From Aquilaria yunnanensis (taxonomy: Eukaryota > Streptophyta > Magnoliopsida > Malvales > Thymelaeaceae), in assembly GCA_039654915.1 (NCBI GenBank), contig CM077594.1, positions 10,754,001 to 10,818,000 of the forward strand: a DNA stretch of 64,000 nucleotides, given 5' to 3'. The translations under genes and the position numbers were made by a program. Of the stretch, positions 43,810-55,638 are shown piece after piece. The notes beneath the pieces were generated by a model. It ran no database searches, was not told where the DNA came from, and saw nothing but the letters and a program-made list of their open reading frames with translations. Numbering within the stretch: the stretch's first letter is position 1; every line of letters starts with the position of its first letter.

Positions 43810-44503
43810 CAAGGTTGTTGAAAACAGGTTTCTACCTAGAATCATTTTGGCTGTTCTAAAGTCGTAGAGTCGTAAGACTCTACAAAAAATATAAAAAAAA
43901 ACTTAGATAAAAATTATGAAAAATATAAAACCATTTAAATTGTCTTAGAAAAGTATCAGAAACAACATGTGATTTGTACTCAAAATTCCATTGATTTTAT
44001 GCTTAATTTAGTGGAATAAGGCAGGTTTTTAAGTTGGTTGGGGCTTCAAGGTTCGGTCTTGGTGTTTTTGTAAAAAGGAGGCTGGTTTTGGTTGACTAAA
44101 GCTAAAAGAAGAAGTTTGGCCAGCTTAATCCTTAAAATTGCCATACATTGGGTGCTTTAACTGGAAATTATACAAATATTGAGAGTATTATGAAACACAT
44201 TGAAGAATAAAGAACTATAACTAGCATTAGGCCGCACCTGATTCCTTCTGCTACGTAATTACAGCTCAAGTCCCCAGCTTCAGGAAACGTACAATTTAGT
44301 CCCAATATATATTTTTTTACAGATTTGATCCAATAAGGCTATAGTTGTAGAATCTTAACTTTTCTACATTTCTATGACTAAAAACGCATTTATACTCGTT
44401 TCTACATAGAGTTGCGTTTATATTGCATTTCTAAACGTCTTCAATCTCTAAAGTCGTAAAAATGTAAGTTTCTATGACTTGAAACCCGATTTTAATAACC
44501 ATG
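43810..44503. mobile_element. hAT-like non-autonomous insertion in the Copia gag region
   Basis: A 694-bp segment bordered by an exact 8-bp duplication ATTAGATG (43802-43809 and 44504-44511). Its ends CAAGGTTGTTGAAAACAGG and CCCGATTTTAATAACCATG are imperfect inverted repeats. It interrupts the gag-like reading between CLKR and the RMK/LNEFNKL block. It is non-coding. An inverted AAAGTCGTAGAGTCGTAAGACTCTAC phrase lies inside the left end. Confidence 0.8.
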
Positions 44504-44511
44504 ATTAGATG

Positions 44512-44783
44512 GTTTGAGGATGAAAGATGGAAGTAGCTTGATTGTACACTTGAATGAGTTTAACAAGCTTACTACATAATTGGAAAGTATTGGTGAAGAA
44601 ATCGAAGATGCAGATAGGGCTATAATCTTAATTAATTCTTTATCAAGATTTTACGAGCCAGTTGCAACTCCATTGATGGTTGGAATAAATACCTTGAAGA
44701 TTGAAGATGTGGGCATTGTCATTTTGGAGTATGATCAAATGAAAAATTTTGAAGAAAAAGATGAAAAAATAATGTTTTTATAG
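44512..44783 (+). pseudogene. Copia gag (UBN2-type) fragment
   Basis: The readable part, from about 44545, has HLNEFNKL, then after a stop ESIGEEIEDADRAIILINSL and SRFYEPVATPLM. These are the conserved blocks of the UBN2 gag domain (LNEF..L...L...G....DED.A..LL.SLP.SY...V). An in-frame stop (TAA for the usual Q codon, 44577) splits it. It forms the retroelement nucleocapsid part and is not functional here. Confidence 0.8.
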
Positions 44784-44946
44784 TGGAGTGAGGAAGAAGT
44801 TGTTGGAGTTGAAAAACAGATTCAATAAGAAGATCAAGTTCGAGAGAAGGAAAAAATTAAAGTAATACGGAATGTTGATACTTTCATCATTTTGGACATA
44901 TTAAAATTTTTTTGCCCGAAATTGGAAAAGCACATGGAAGAATTTT

Positions 44947-45353
44947 TTGAAGGTAAATGAGAAGAAGAAAGGAAAAAAGAAGGAGAAAAATAAAGGTGAT
45001 GTGAACGTGGTGAAGGATGTCAAAAGTGATGATGAAGCTGTGACTTTAAGGGTGCAAGAAGCTAATGGGAAGAAAGATTCAAAAAATGTTTGGGTATTTG
45101 ATTCTGTTTGTTCAAAGCATGTTTGCACAAAAAGGGAGTGGTTTACAAAGTTTGAGGCACGTGACAAGCCAATTTTTTTAGCAAATGACCAAGAAGAGAG
45201 AATTGAAGGCATTAGCAGTGTGAAGCTCCAATTGCATGATGAAAGTATCAAGACGCTTGATGATGTGAGGTATGTTTCGAAATTTAAAGGAAATTTGGTT
45301 TCACTTGGTAGATTAGATAACTTAGGTTATGGATTTTTTGCTCAAGGTGGAGG
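44947..45353 (+). pseudogene. Copia linker and aspartic protease fragment
   Basis: The plus-strand frame begins lysine-rich (residues 1-20) and then has the protease region: WVFDSVCSKHVC (active-site D at residue 52, with DSV where the family usually has DSA/DSG), FLANDQEERIEGISSVKLQL, and DDVRYVSKFKGNLVSLGRLD. The frame is cut at 45353 by an inserted element and the matching downstream sequence resumes at 46373. Confidence 0.85.
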
Positions 45354-46364
45354 TAAGGTTGTCAAGATCGGGATCCTACCTTGAATCCATTTCTACTGTG
45401 TAAGATCAGGATCGTAAAATTGGATTGTAGATCGTAAGCTCATATTAAAACCTAAAATTTCTAATGTACTTAATATAGTTTATATAAAAGACTAATTATA
45501 TTGGATACCCATATAAAACTTGACTGTCATAGCAATGTAAAAATCCTCATTTAAAAAGTATTAAACCATTTTATTTTCTTTCCTCATTTGAAATGTATTA
45601 CCCATTTTATTTTTCTTTCTTTAATAATTTTTTTATTTTTATCTAGCTAAAGTTTTAAAAAAATTATTCCCTAATTAATTTTTAATTTCCTTTTCTACCT
45701 GCCTCTTGACTAGCCATGTGACTCATGCCTTAGAATTTGATAATAAAAAAAAAATTAAGTGCTAATTAAAGAGAAAGAATGAAGGTGGGCCGTTTCTTTC
45801 TCCTCTTAACTCCACTTTCTCTATCTTAGTCATCTTCTGTCATTTTTCTCCTTCCTCTTTTCACAACTCTCTCTCTCTCCTTTAGACTCTCATCTTCCTC
45901 TTTCTCTGTCTTATCTCACCCCAGATTTTTCATATTTCAAAATTGAAACTTTAACCAACTTTAACCAAACAATAAAAAATCTTCATTTTACCTTGTTCCT
46001 TGTTTTTCATTAAAAAACCTCTATGCACACAATTGAAGATTACTAACTTTTTGGAGCTATTCCAATTAGATTATTCTCCTAATCCCTTCGTATTATTGTT
46101 GCTTTTCTATTTCTGGCCCTGTAAGCTTTTGCTCAACCTTCATTCACTCATGTGCAAACTAGTCGTGCTATGGTAATTACCCAGTGATAGAGCAGGAAGA
46201 TCAAGATGATCAGTTGGTCGGCGATGAAGCAAGATGCACATGGGAAGCCCGGATCGGTGGGATTTTCCTTGCCTATAATCTTATGATTCTGAATGCGATC
46301 CCATTACGCCAGTGATCCTACTACGATTCGGATAGGTTTTTTGCCGAATTGCATTTTTAACCTT
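45354..46364. mobile_element. Second hAT-like insertion, in the Copia protease region
   Basis: The 1011-bp segment is flanked by GGTGGAGG (45346-45353) and GGTGCAGG (46365-46372), 7 of 8 bases alike. Its ends TAAGGTTGTCAAGATCGGG and the complement of ...GAATTGCATTTTTAACCTT share an AAGGTT terminus with the insertion at 43810. The Copia reading frame runs on in register across the flanks when the insert is ignored. The interior has a CT-rich tract (45800-45910) and recurrent GATCCTAC/GATCGGG phrases, with no transposase. Confidence 0.7.
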
Positions 46365-46372
46365 GGTGCAGG

Positions 46373-46556
46373 ATTGCAGATTTCAAAAGATGCATTAACT
46401 ATGATGAAAGGTTGAAGAACTCAAATAATTTGTATGAGTTGGTTGGTAGTACAATTTTAAGCAAAGAGACAAAAAATTATCCCGTGGATGTGAAAGTTCC
46501 TACAAGCAAGAACGTGAGCTTCATAGATTTGGCGAAAAGTGGAAGTATGGAGAATT
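46373..46556 (+). pseudogene. Copia pre-integrase remnant and polypurine tract
   Basis: It resumes with LQISKDALTMMKG, a stop, then NNLYELVGSTIL (46424-46459), the block before the GAG-pre-integrase domain. It then jumps within about 70 codons to a purine-rich tract that abuts the right LTR, so the integrase-to-RNase H part is deleted. Confidence 0.75.
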
Positions 46557-46952
46557 TGAGCCAAGGGTTATTAGCTCAAATTCAAAGAAGATGAAAACTT
46601 AAAGTCGTTACTAATTCAATTTGTTTTATGATTGAGTTTATGTTTTTGTTTAGGATTTGATTTTAGTTCTCCAACCTATTTGGGATTTAATTTTCCTATT
46701 TTGATATGGTTTAAGTTTGTTGTATAACCTATAAAAATGCTTGTTATGTTAAAATTTTGGTGAATGAGAGAAAAATGTATGTGGTGTGTTATGAGACTTG
46801 AAAAAAGGTGGAGATTGAGAGTTTGAGAGGGCTGGTGTGTGTAATTAGTTTTTATTTTTGACAGTAGAAATACCATGAAATCGTTTTGGTTAGAATAAAA
46901 AAAAATTATATTACTTGTGGTTCTATTTGTTTTGTTTCTCTTCCGCCGAACA
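46557..46952 (+). repeat. 3' LTR of the Copia element
   Basis: 396 bp, collinear with the left LTR (CAAATTCAAAGAAGAT, TGTTTTTGTTTAGGATT, TTTTGATATGGTTTAAG, GTTATGAGACTTGAAAAA). Several scattered substitutions and small indels indicate an old insertion. Confidence 0.85.
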
Positions 46953-46957
46953 CTAAT

Positions 46958-48249
46958 AATTCGATCATTGCGTATACTTAAGGAAACGGATCTACTTTAT
47001 TTGGCATGCACGGTCACACATGATCGCATAAAGCAATGATATGATCTTAAGCAAAATAACTTTTAGAAATTAGATCAAATCAAAGAAAATTAGGGAAAAG
47101 GTAAACTAAGCAACAAATTAAAAAGCCTAAAAGAAGACCGTTTCATTATTATCATTCTCTTTTAATCATTTTACTACTTATTCACAGTTTTATTTTGGCT
47201 CTACATCTAGTAAAATTATTTAATTTTGATCCAGTGACAGTTGAAGTCGACTTAACCTAGAGTAACTCCCTCACATTAATTTTGAAATTTTGGTTTAAAA
47301 TATCGGACAAGTTCTCCAATAAATTTAAATTATGTAATAAAGTTTTGAAAATTAATAAATGATTTAAATTAATAGAAGCCTGATTGTTAAATAGAAAAAA
47401 TATTGAATTGAATTTTTTATTGACAATTAAAAAATAAATACATAGCTTAAATTTATTGTGAGAAAGTTACTTGAAAGTTTAAATTATAGTTTTAAGAGTT
47501 GATATCCCCATGGTACTCTTAGTTAACAAATTTCATCAATTAGGGATAAAATAAGACATGTTTAATAGCTTTAGGATTAAAATGAAAATTTTCTAATATA
47601 TGTGTGTGTGAGAGAGAGAGAGTTTGTCTAAACACTTAATTCTTATTGTAAAAGTAAAATGACATTAATTAAGTCTAAATATCTTTTTATACCCCAATTA
47701 TCCTTCTCAAATTAACTCATTGCTTTAATTCCTTCTCTTGGCTCCCAACTACCCAAATTCTCTCCCATTTTTTATCACTCCCATAGTTGTTTTTAAACTT
47801 TTCCCGCTTTGTTATTTCCCCTCTAGCCCTCCTCTACAGTTAGAAGACCCACAATACAAAAGTTTTGAATTGGTTGTTCTTTCCCACAAAAAGAAAGAAA
47901 AATGACAGCAAAATTAAAAAGGGGGCAAAACAGAGAAAGGTTCGAACTGAAAAGATTAATTAAGAATTATGTCAATTAACTTTAGTAAGAGTAATTTAGG
48001 TAAAATAAGATATTCAACACTAATTAATATCATTTTACTTTTCCAGTGAGAATTAAGTGCTCATTTAATGCTTGACACATGTTAGACAAACCCATATGAG
48101 TTTTTACATGGAAACTTGGGGGTGATTTAGTAACTGTTGCGTCAATTGTTAGGTTATTTGTACGCCAATTTTTACATTAAACCCTAAAAATACCATTAAT
48201 GAAATGAATCACTTGGCCTTTCTCCCATTAAACCTTAAGGTTGAAAATA
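46958..48249. other. Intergenic, GA microsatellite
   Basis: A GTGTGTGAGAGAGAGAGAG run lies at 47602-47622. No gene or bounded mobile element was seen. Confidence 0.45.
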
Positions 48250-49275
48250 AAATACTCTCAAACTGCACATTACACTCATACCTTTGTAATATTTATAAAA
48301 TTGTCATCACGCATTGAACAATACATTTGTCTAAAGAGAATAATATTTCACAAAATAATACATTTTTATGAAGGGAATAACATTTTTTAATGAAACAAAT
48401 AATATTATTTATGAACATTATTTATTTCGAAATCAACAATATATATTTTATAGAACATCATATTTGCAAAAATGGAATAACATTTTTTATTGAATGGAAC
48501 AACAACAATTACAAATAGCACATTTTATAAAATGAATAACATATTACAGAATAACACATTTGTTTGAATGAAGCAATATTTCTTATTGATTGAACAACAT
48601 TATTTATGAATAATTTTTTTTATAAAATGAAAACATGTTACAGAATATCACATTTGTAAGAAAAGAACAATACTTCTTACTAAACAGAACATTATTTATG
48701 TAAAGTACTTCTTACAAAATAAACATGAACAACATATTTCTATGAATGAAACATAATTTTTTATTGAACGGAACAACATACTAATCATTCTAAAAAAATC
48801 AATATAATTTCTCTCTTATTATCTTCCGTCTTGGTGCCATAGGATTTCTAGAGCCCAAGGATTTTATTTGATTGTTTCTACAGACCTCCCCCCCTTTCTT
48901 TGTCACAAACAAATGCAGACAAATCGTCTTAGTCTTAGATCAAAATTTTCTATTAACAATTTGCTCCATCTTTCTCACTTTTCTCTTCCCACCTTGGGCG
49001 GTAGTTTTCATGACAATAAAGGCGATCGGGTGCCTTTCAAGACAGATTCCAAAGTGAAATGTCATAAAAATTATTTTATTCAATAAGAAATGTTGTTCTT
49101 TTCAGACAAATAAGTTGTTATGTAAAGTGTTATTTTTTTCAGATAAATGTGTTGTTATGTAAAGTGTTATTCCCATCAGATAAATATACTATTCAAGATG
49201 TAATGATAGTTTCATAAATATTCCAAAAGTAATAGTGTAGCGTTGTACATTGGGTGCATTGAATAGTTATTCAAA
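48250..49275. mobile_element. Long-inverted-repeat element with degenerate ~95-bp tandem units
   Basis: The left arm (48255-48370: GCACATTACACTC, TTTGTAATATTTATAAAATTGTC, ATACATTTGTCTAAAGAGAATAA) pairs with the right arm (49140-49265, whose complement reads TGTACAACGCTACACT, GGAATATTTATGAAACTATC, TATATTTATCTGATGGGAATAAC). The left arm continues into about five degenerate units with GAATAACATTTTTTATTGAA-like cores starting near 48369, 48472, 48564, 48658 and 48744. The inverted form AAAGTGTTATT...GTTGTTATGT occurs twice on the right. The interior (48800-49080) has a different composition and no domain. Exact ends and target duplication are not settled. Confidence 0.5.
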
Positions 49276-51022
49276 CCTTAATTAATTTTCTTCTCTTTTA
49301 TGTTGCACACCAATGGAAAAAAAAAACAATTGTGCCAGCCCTTATTCGTCTGTTGGAGATTCACATAATTATATTTTTGCTAAATAATCTACTAGATTTA
49401 TTGCATGAATGGTCATTGGCTTTTTTCTTGGGCAGTGTAATGATAAAGTTCTTATATTACAGGCTGATATAGATCAGTTTGTGGAGGATGTTAGGCTTGG
49501 TGACAATGTTGACTCATTTTTTATCCTCTAACAATAAAATAATATGAAGATTGGATGACTATGATGAGGTGATTCTAACATTGATTACTTATTAGAATAT
49601 GGAAGAGAAAAAATATCATAAATAAAAAAAATAGTTTTAATGGAAACTATTCCAACTTTTGTTGACCTATATCAAATTCCAGCAAATGTCTAACCCTAAA
49701 TCACCATTATAAGTAGAACATAAAGATATCATCACCATTTGCAATAGAAATCTTAAGTTACATTTTCTCCTTTCAATGCTTTTTAACTTTTTTTGTGGAA
49801 TATATTTTTTTAGCATAATAATTAGTTTCTTCAAAAATTGTTTCATGTTTTACTACCTAAAGTGTTTCTTTTAGTTTCATTTATATTCATTAGCACTTAA
49901 ACATTTACTATTGCCACATGATTTTGTATGTCTTATGTTATTAATAGATGATGAGTAACAAATTATCTCTAAGATAGAAACTAAAGAAATTTATGTAGAA
50001 AGTGTGGCAAATGTTCATCCCATTATGAAAAGAAAATGCATTTCCATTGTATAGAATTAAGCAACAATATTTAATGTAGCCTTCAATATGATCGCAAACT
50101 ATTTATTCAATCTTCCTAAAAATTATGTACAGTATAAAAAATATAGTTCACACAAAGACTACAAGAACCACAAGGAGGATTGTCAATTGAGGCATTGAAA
50201 AAGTGAATGTGATGGAGTATAATTCAGTGCATTAAAAGAATATATCCTTTAAGCATAAAAATTTAATAGGAGTTCTTTTTTATGTTTTCTTTTCATTTTC
50301 ATCTTATTTACTTTTAGTTGTTCTACTTTGTTTTATGTATCAAGCAAATAAAAGGTCATAATTTATTATAGAGTTTTATTATACCCTAATTATTAATATG
50401 ACTATTTCTTTCATTACACAATAAAAATTGGAAAACGACTAAGCAAACAGTCACATTTAGTCATTATGAACGACTAAATCGTGATTGAAAAACTGAGTAG
50501 CAAAAATCATAGAGCAACTAACTCACAAATAAAGCAAGTGACTGAAATGCTCAATTTATGGAGTTTTGAAAACTAGCGACTAAAGCTTTTAGTCGCACAT
50601 TGGGTGATTGAAATGTCAGTCACACAGCCTCAAAAACCAATTTTCTCCGATTTCTCCCATATTCAATCTAGCTTTCATTAATTAATGGGTTTGATCAGTT
50701 TTAGCTTCAATAATTGATTAGTTCTTTTATATTCAATCTAGCTTCATTATTTTGGTTGTCTGCAAGAAGAAAATCTATTTCATTTCTTCCATATTTTCTT
50801 CTGTACATTGTACCGGAACCTGTTGTTGCTATTTCACTGAAGGTCGTTAATGGCCTTGAGGTCTACAGTGGAATACATACCCGTGCTTCTGGGTGGGTTT
50901 GCCAGCGAATAGGATGAGCAATTGGTGAGTCTCCTCATATACTTTGTGAAAGTTTTGGGCAATGAGGGAAATTGATTGTGAGGTGGAGGTGGAGGAGGCG
51001 GAGGCAAATGAGGAGAGGGAGA
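49276..51022. other. Intergenic; motif-rich tract at 50440-50640
   Basis: The 49900-50250 region has broken frames without a domain that I can name. Between 50440 and 50640 the motif GACTAAA / TTTAGTC recurs in both orientations (CACATTTAGTC, ACGACTAAATCG, AGCGACTAAAGC, TTTAGTCGCAC), a pattern of transposon subterminal regions. Related phrases lie at 57620-57760. A GGAGGT/GGAGGC-rich run is at 50978-51016. Confidence 0.4.
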
Positions 51023-52320
51023 TGTTAAGTGCACAGCATATCTATCATTTAACCTTTATTTGTGTACTTTATACCAATAATTGTTAGAATTTAGTATCAT
51101 TTTCGTGTTATTCTTATGTTTTTGTAGGTGAAGGTGATTGGAGCAAAAACGGGTAACTTGTAAGCCATTTTCAGTTTTCTTAGTAGATTCAGGTTTGGGT
51201 GAAAGCATAAAAGTTGTAGCCTTTCTTCTTAGTTTTGAATGGGCTATTGAATTGCCTTAATTGGACACCCATGCGCAAAGTTATGGTCAAAGTACTTAAG
51301 AGTATCCGTGTTGTCGAGTCTTGGCGACATGTCGCTGAAAGTGGTGCCGCGTTGCTAAGGCCTGCTTTGTTTATAAAATTCCTTAGCAAAAAGTTGGAAG
51401 AATGATCCCCTTTGGCCCCAAACCCTCTAGACTGATTTTTTGGCTAGTTTTCTTAGAGGTTTCATGGATTAGGGAGCTAGGAGGTTGATTTGATTAGGAT
51501 TTTTGCTTGGTTTGGAGTAGGAGCTCTTCTAGAACAATAACTTCCACTTAGATTTGGTTCTTCTAACCTTAACTTTTATTTTTCTTTAGTTTGAGATTCT
51601 TGTAAATATGTCTAGATTTGTTATTTTTATGTATATTGTGAACCATTTAGGATGATTTGATACTTGTAAATACATAACCCATTGATTATTTCCATGATTT
51701 ATTAGTTTTTTTAGCTTGTGCTTGAATGTGTTCTTCATTTGTTAGCTAGCTGTGTTGAACAACTTGCTAGACTTAGAAAATTCTCGAAAGAGGTTTCCAA
51801 GGTTGGAACAAAACCAATAGAGCATGGTTAATGTGTAGATTCGAGAGAACTATCGTTCCTACGAAGCCTTAGAAGAGAACTTAAGCTTAATGGTTTCTAC
51901 GACAATTGGTTAGCATGAGAATGTCTCACGGGATTCTAAGGAACTAATTGGCCCTGTATTGAGAGAAAGAGGGGTTGATACTGTAAAATTTTTTAGCCTA
52001 CAACTTTCAAGAAGCATGATATGGGTTAGGTAAGCACTTGTATCAAAGTTATGTCTATGTAGCAGTGCATTGGGTTTGAATTTCTTAGAAACTTTGTAAA
52101 TGTGTGTTTATGATAGTTGTTATGTTTTTTTGGTTTGGTGGTTGAATGATCCACAATTTGGGTACTTTAGCTCCTTATTCCTTGTTTTCCACGGTTCGTT
52201 TGCACTCCCTAAAGTAAGATCATTGTACTTGGTATTTTATGAAATTCTTTGCCATACAATTCTCTATGGGATCGACACCTGATTGACTGTTACTACAATT
52301 GACACCGTACACTTGCGGAT
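51023..52320 (+). mobile_element. Probable Gypsy-type solo LTR
   Basis: It begins TGTTAAGTGCACAGCATATC. The end has the signature phrase TTCTCTATGGGATCGACACC ... AATTGACACCGTACACTTGCGG, which I recognise from LTR ends of large plant Gypsy elements. No second LTR, primer site or coding remnant lies on either side within several kilobases, so a solo LTR is likely. The terminal bases and target duplication are not clear. Confidence 0.5.
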
Positions 52321-52694
52321 GAGATTAAAGTTAAGGTTAAAAAGGTTTTTTTTTTAATAAATTTTTGTCTCTCAACAGGAGAACAACAACAACAACAACA
52401 ATGCAATTTTTGTTGTTTGTAAGGGACAACAACAATACCGATGGTGGAGAAGTGGGTGCCAGACATGATTTTTGTGAGGTGGAAGTGATGATGGAGAAAC
52501 AATCACCAGACATAAGGAAAAGAAATTGCAGGGGAAAAAGAGAATCGGGAGGAAGAAGGCCGGACATGATGTCTTTGAGATGAGTTAAGAGGTGAATGGT
52601 GGATGGTAAAGAGTACTTGGAGGGATATGATAAATGTGGAGAGACAAGACAGAAGGGAGTGGTTCACAGGAAAGAGGTGAAAAATATAAATAAA
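52321..52694. other. Intergenic with CAA microsatellite
   Basis: (CAA)n at 52384-52400 and a G/A-rich stretch follow. Frames on both strands in 52293-52583 reflect this composition and show no domain. Confidence 0.45.
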
Positions 52695-53441
52695 AATTAA
52701 AAAAGGGTAAAATCTAAATTTGGTCTCCTAACTTTTATTTTCATTTTAAAGTGGTCCCTTATATAATTTTGGTCATATTAAGGCCCCTTAACTCTATAAG
52801 CACAACATATTTTAGTCCATTTATTAGAGCAGGCATTATTTGAGACGGATATGGTCTACATTGCACAATAAACCCCCCTATTAGTGCCACATAATGACGT
52901 TAGCAATGGCTATTTTAGTGCCACAGTGGCAGTTACATATAGTTTAAAGGGACACACATTAATGAGTGGCAACTGCTTCAACTTCCCTATGGTTTTGCAA
53001 AGCTCTGCTACCCACTCACTGCTATGCTATTCAAACAATTAACCTTATCTATTAACCAAATTGAAATTTTGTCAAACATTTGATTTTACCAGTCATTAAG
53101 GAAGTCGGAAAACCATGAAGGGGAAGAAGAAGAACAAGGTGCCACTGAAAATGTGATTGGCAGACTAGAGATGAAGGAAAGGGAATGAAGGGGCCTGGCA
53201 TTATTGTAACTAGAATTGAGGAATCAAAAATTATTTTTTTATGCGTCAAATAGTTTAGCGTTGTTTTTTGTGCACATGTACCAATCGGTTGTAGGGTTAA
53301 GGGGCAGTAAGGTCGCGTGTCTGGTGTTGTGGGGGGCAAATGATACTTGGGGTCCATATAAATGACAAAGTAGGTAGTTTGGGGCATTTGTTGTTGATAG
53401 TTAACTTTGTTTTATTTGTGTTTCTTTTTATCATCTTGCAG

Positions 53442-55638
53442 TTAAACATGATCTTTGGTTCTCAATCAAAATGTGTCATGGCAGTTACTTCTCAAATTTG
53501 CCGTGGAAAGCATATGTGGGAAAAAGTGAAGATTATTTTGATTTCTGTTACATGGATAGGATGAGTATGGTGGACATAAATCAAATGGTAGAGGAGTTGG
53601 ATTACAGCGGTTTCATGAACTATTATTAGACACTGTTTTACCAGACACATCTACTTGAGAACAAACTGAAAGAGTTAAAGACAGACAAAGATGTGTTGGA
53701 GATAGTGAGCACTAACCTCCATCATGAACATAATATTGTTATTTACATTGTAGAATTGATTACTAAAGAAATTACTGCACAAGAAAAGGCTTTTATACAA
53801 TAGATAAAAGCATCACTAACACCTCTAAAGTCAAATTTTAGTTGAAATTGAAGGTGAAGATGGTAGTGAGGTGTCAAAGAGTAGGGCAGCATGTAGAGTG
53901 ATAATAGGGTATAAAGAATAGAATAGAAGTCATATAAGTATAAGACTATTGCCTAGCTGCATTGTTAAACTTGAAAGAGTTGTCTCTAATGTTATGGATG
54001 ATAAAGGAAAAGTAGGGAATGAAGAACAAAGAGGCTTAGAGTTTGATGTTGCTATTGATGATATGCGTGATGCTGCAGAAGCAAGTGAGGAATAACTTGA
54101 AGATATAAGAGCAGATGGGTTCCATTATGTGGGTGATCAAATGTCGGAGGTTGAACCAAAGGAGTTGTTAGGTAATGAGAATGTTAATATGCCAATAGGG
54201 TCTTCCATAAATGATTTTGGTGGAAATTGTGTTTCATAGAATAGTCCAGAGGATGAGCCAGACGACAATGATGATGAAGACTATGGGGCAAAAGGTAAAA
54301 TAAATTGTAGGTGTTGTGACATAGAATTTAAAGAAAGTGAGAATGAGATAAACATAGTTGATGATGGGATTCATGTCAATGTACAAGTTAATGATGGTTT
54401 ATAGCATATGAGGCAAGATAATGTTGGAACACATGATGATGAACAAAGAGGGATAGATATTGCAGGAGGGAGTAGGAGTAGGGTTATAGGGTACTCATTT
54501 ACAGTGGAAGAAAGTAAGTATGAAGAATCAGATGCTGAGTTGTAAAGTGTTCACTAATCCAGTGATGATGAGAGTGAAAGTGTGCCTATTTTCAATCCCA
54601 GATTAGACATGAAAGATCCAAAATTCAAGTTGAAGATGATATTTTTTTCATTTGATGTTCTAAAGAAGACTGTGAGAGCTTATTTAATAAAAAAAAAAGA
54701 CTTTACTTCAAGAAAAATGACAAAGAAGGGTTAAAGCAGTTTGCCAAAGTGGATGCCAGTGTATATTGGTTGTAGGTAAAAATAAAGATGGTCCAAAAGC
54801 ATAGATTAGAAGATTTGAATATAATTATAAATGTGCAAGATAGGTGAAGAAGATGTTTGCAACTTACCAGTGGATTGCAGAAGAGTACCTTGAAGTCATA
54901 AAATCAAACCCTGTCATTTTCCTTTCTATAGTAGTTGATTTAATCAAGATGAACTTTAACATCAAAATAAACAAATCGAAGGTTGGTAGGGGTAAATCAT
55001 TGGCATTGTTGATGTTGAGGGGTGATGAAGTAGAACAGTATACAAAGCTAGCAGGCCATGGTGGGGAATTGATGAAGTTAAACCCTTGGACGATATATCC
55101 GTTATGGTTGTACAATTTTTTGTTCTAGAGAGTGTTTATCTGTTTGGTTGGTTTTAAGGGTTGTTTTCTAGTTGGATGTAGGCCTTCATTAGTTTGGGAT
55201 CCCATACAATCATGTGGTGTTGATATAGAGGATAGGACATGCAGTTGTAGAAAGCGGCATCTGATAGGGATCCTATGCAATCATGTATGTTCAGCCCTTG
55301 CTTTGAACAACAACAACGTTGAAGAATACACTGACCAGTGTGATTGGGCTGAGATCCATAAGTTTATCCATTCTAATGTAATAACCCTAATTATAAGTGT
55401 GTAATAATGAAAAGAGTTTAATCATGATCGAGTTAAAACAATGAGGACTAAGAAGAAATGAAGGAGAGAACAAACGGAGGCCAAAAGCATTACAAAAATG
55501 AGGAGAACTGGGAATAACATTCACTGTTCTATCTGTAAAGAAAAGGGCCATAATAAAGTAACATGTAAATCTAGGCCAAGTAGGAGTACTCCTACAAAAA
55601 CCAAAATGAAAACAAGATCTAACCAAACAACACAGTAG
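53442..55638 (+). pseudogene. MURA-like MULE transposase, catalytic core deleted
   Basis: In order, with several stops and shifts between blocks: an N-terminal block after a TGCAG splice-acceptor-like site (YFDFCYMDRMSMVDINQMVE, 53540-53600); an acidic linker (DDNDDEDYG, about 54260-54290); the MuDR DNA-binding block (PRLDMKDPKFKLKMIF, 54600-54650); the block with YQWIAEEYLEVIKSNP, NFNIKINKSK and GDEVEQYTKL (54860-55050); the first residues of the MULE catalytic domain (VCLVGFKG-like, GCRP; 55130-55195); then directly the SWIM zinc finger (CSCRKRHLIGILCNHVC, 55238-55290) and a C-terminal zinc knuckle CSICKEKGHNKVTC (CX2CX4HX4C, 55523-55565) before a TAG at 55636. The catalytic acidic residues between GCRP and SWIM are absent, so the enzyme is dead by deletion as well as by stops. 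Confidence 0.88.

Larger units (their letters stand above)
43075..46952 (+). mobile_element. Copia-type LTR retrotransposon, internally deleted, with two nested hAT-like insertions
   Basis: LTRs at 43075-43463 (TGTTAGG...CTAACA) and 46557-46952 (TGAGCCAAGG...CGAACA) align along their whole length. Flanks CAAAT (43070-43074) and CTAAT (46953-46957) agree at 4 of 5 bases. A primer-binding site for initiator methionine tRNA follows the left LTR. A purine-rich tract (AAAAGTGGAAGTATGGAG) precedes the right LTR. Inside are gag (UBN2-type) and protease remnants, but integrase, reverse transcriptase and RNase H are missing. Two segments with terminal inverted repeats and 8-bp target duplications interrupt the coding remains. 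Confidence 0.9.

Noticed and set aside
48868..49086. 72-residue frame in the core of the foldback element
   Set aside because: No recognisable domain and two overlapping frames are equally open. Not enough to call a gene.
53052..53387. 111-residue minus-strand frame near the MULE left end
   Set aside because: It is proline/leucine-rich low-complexity sequence without a domain, antisense to the presumed leader of the transposase.
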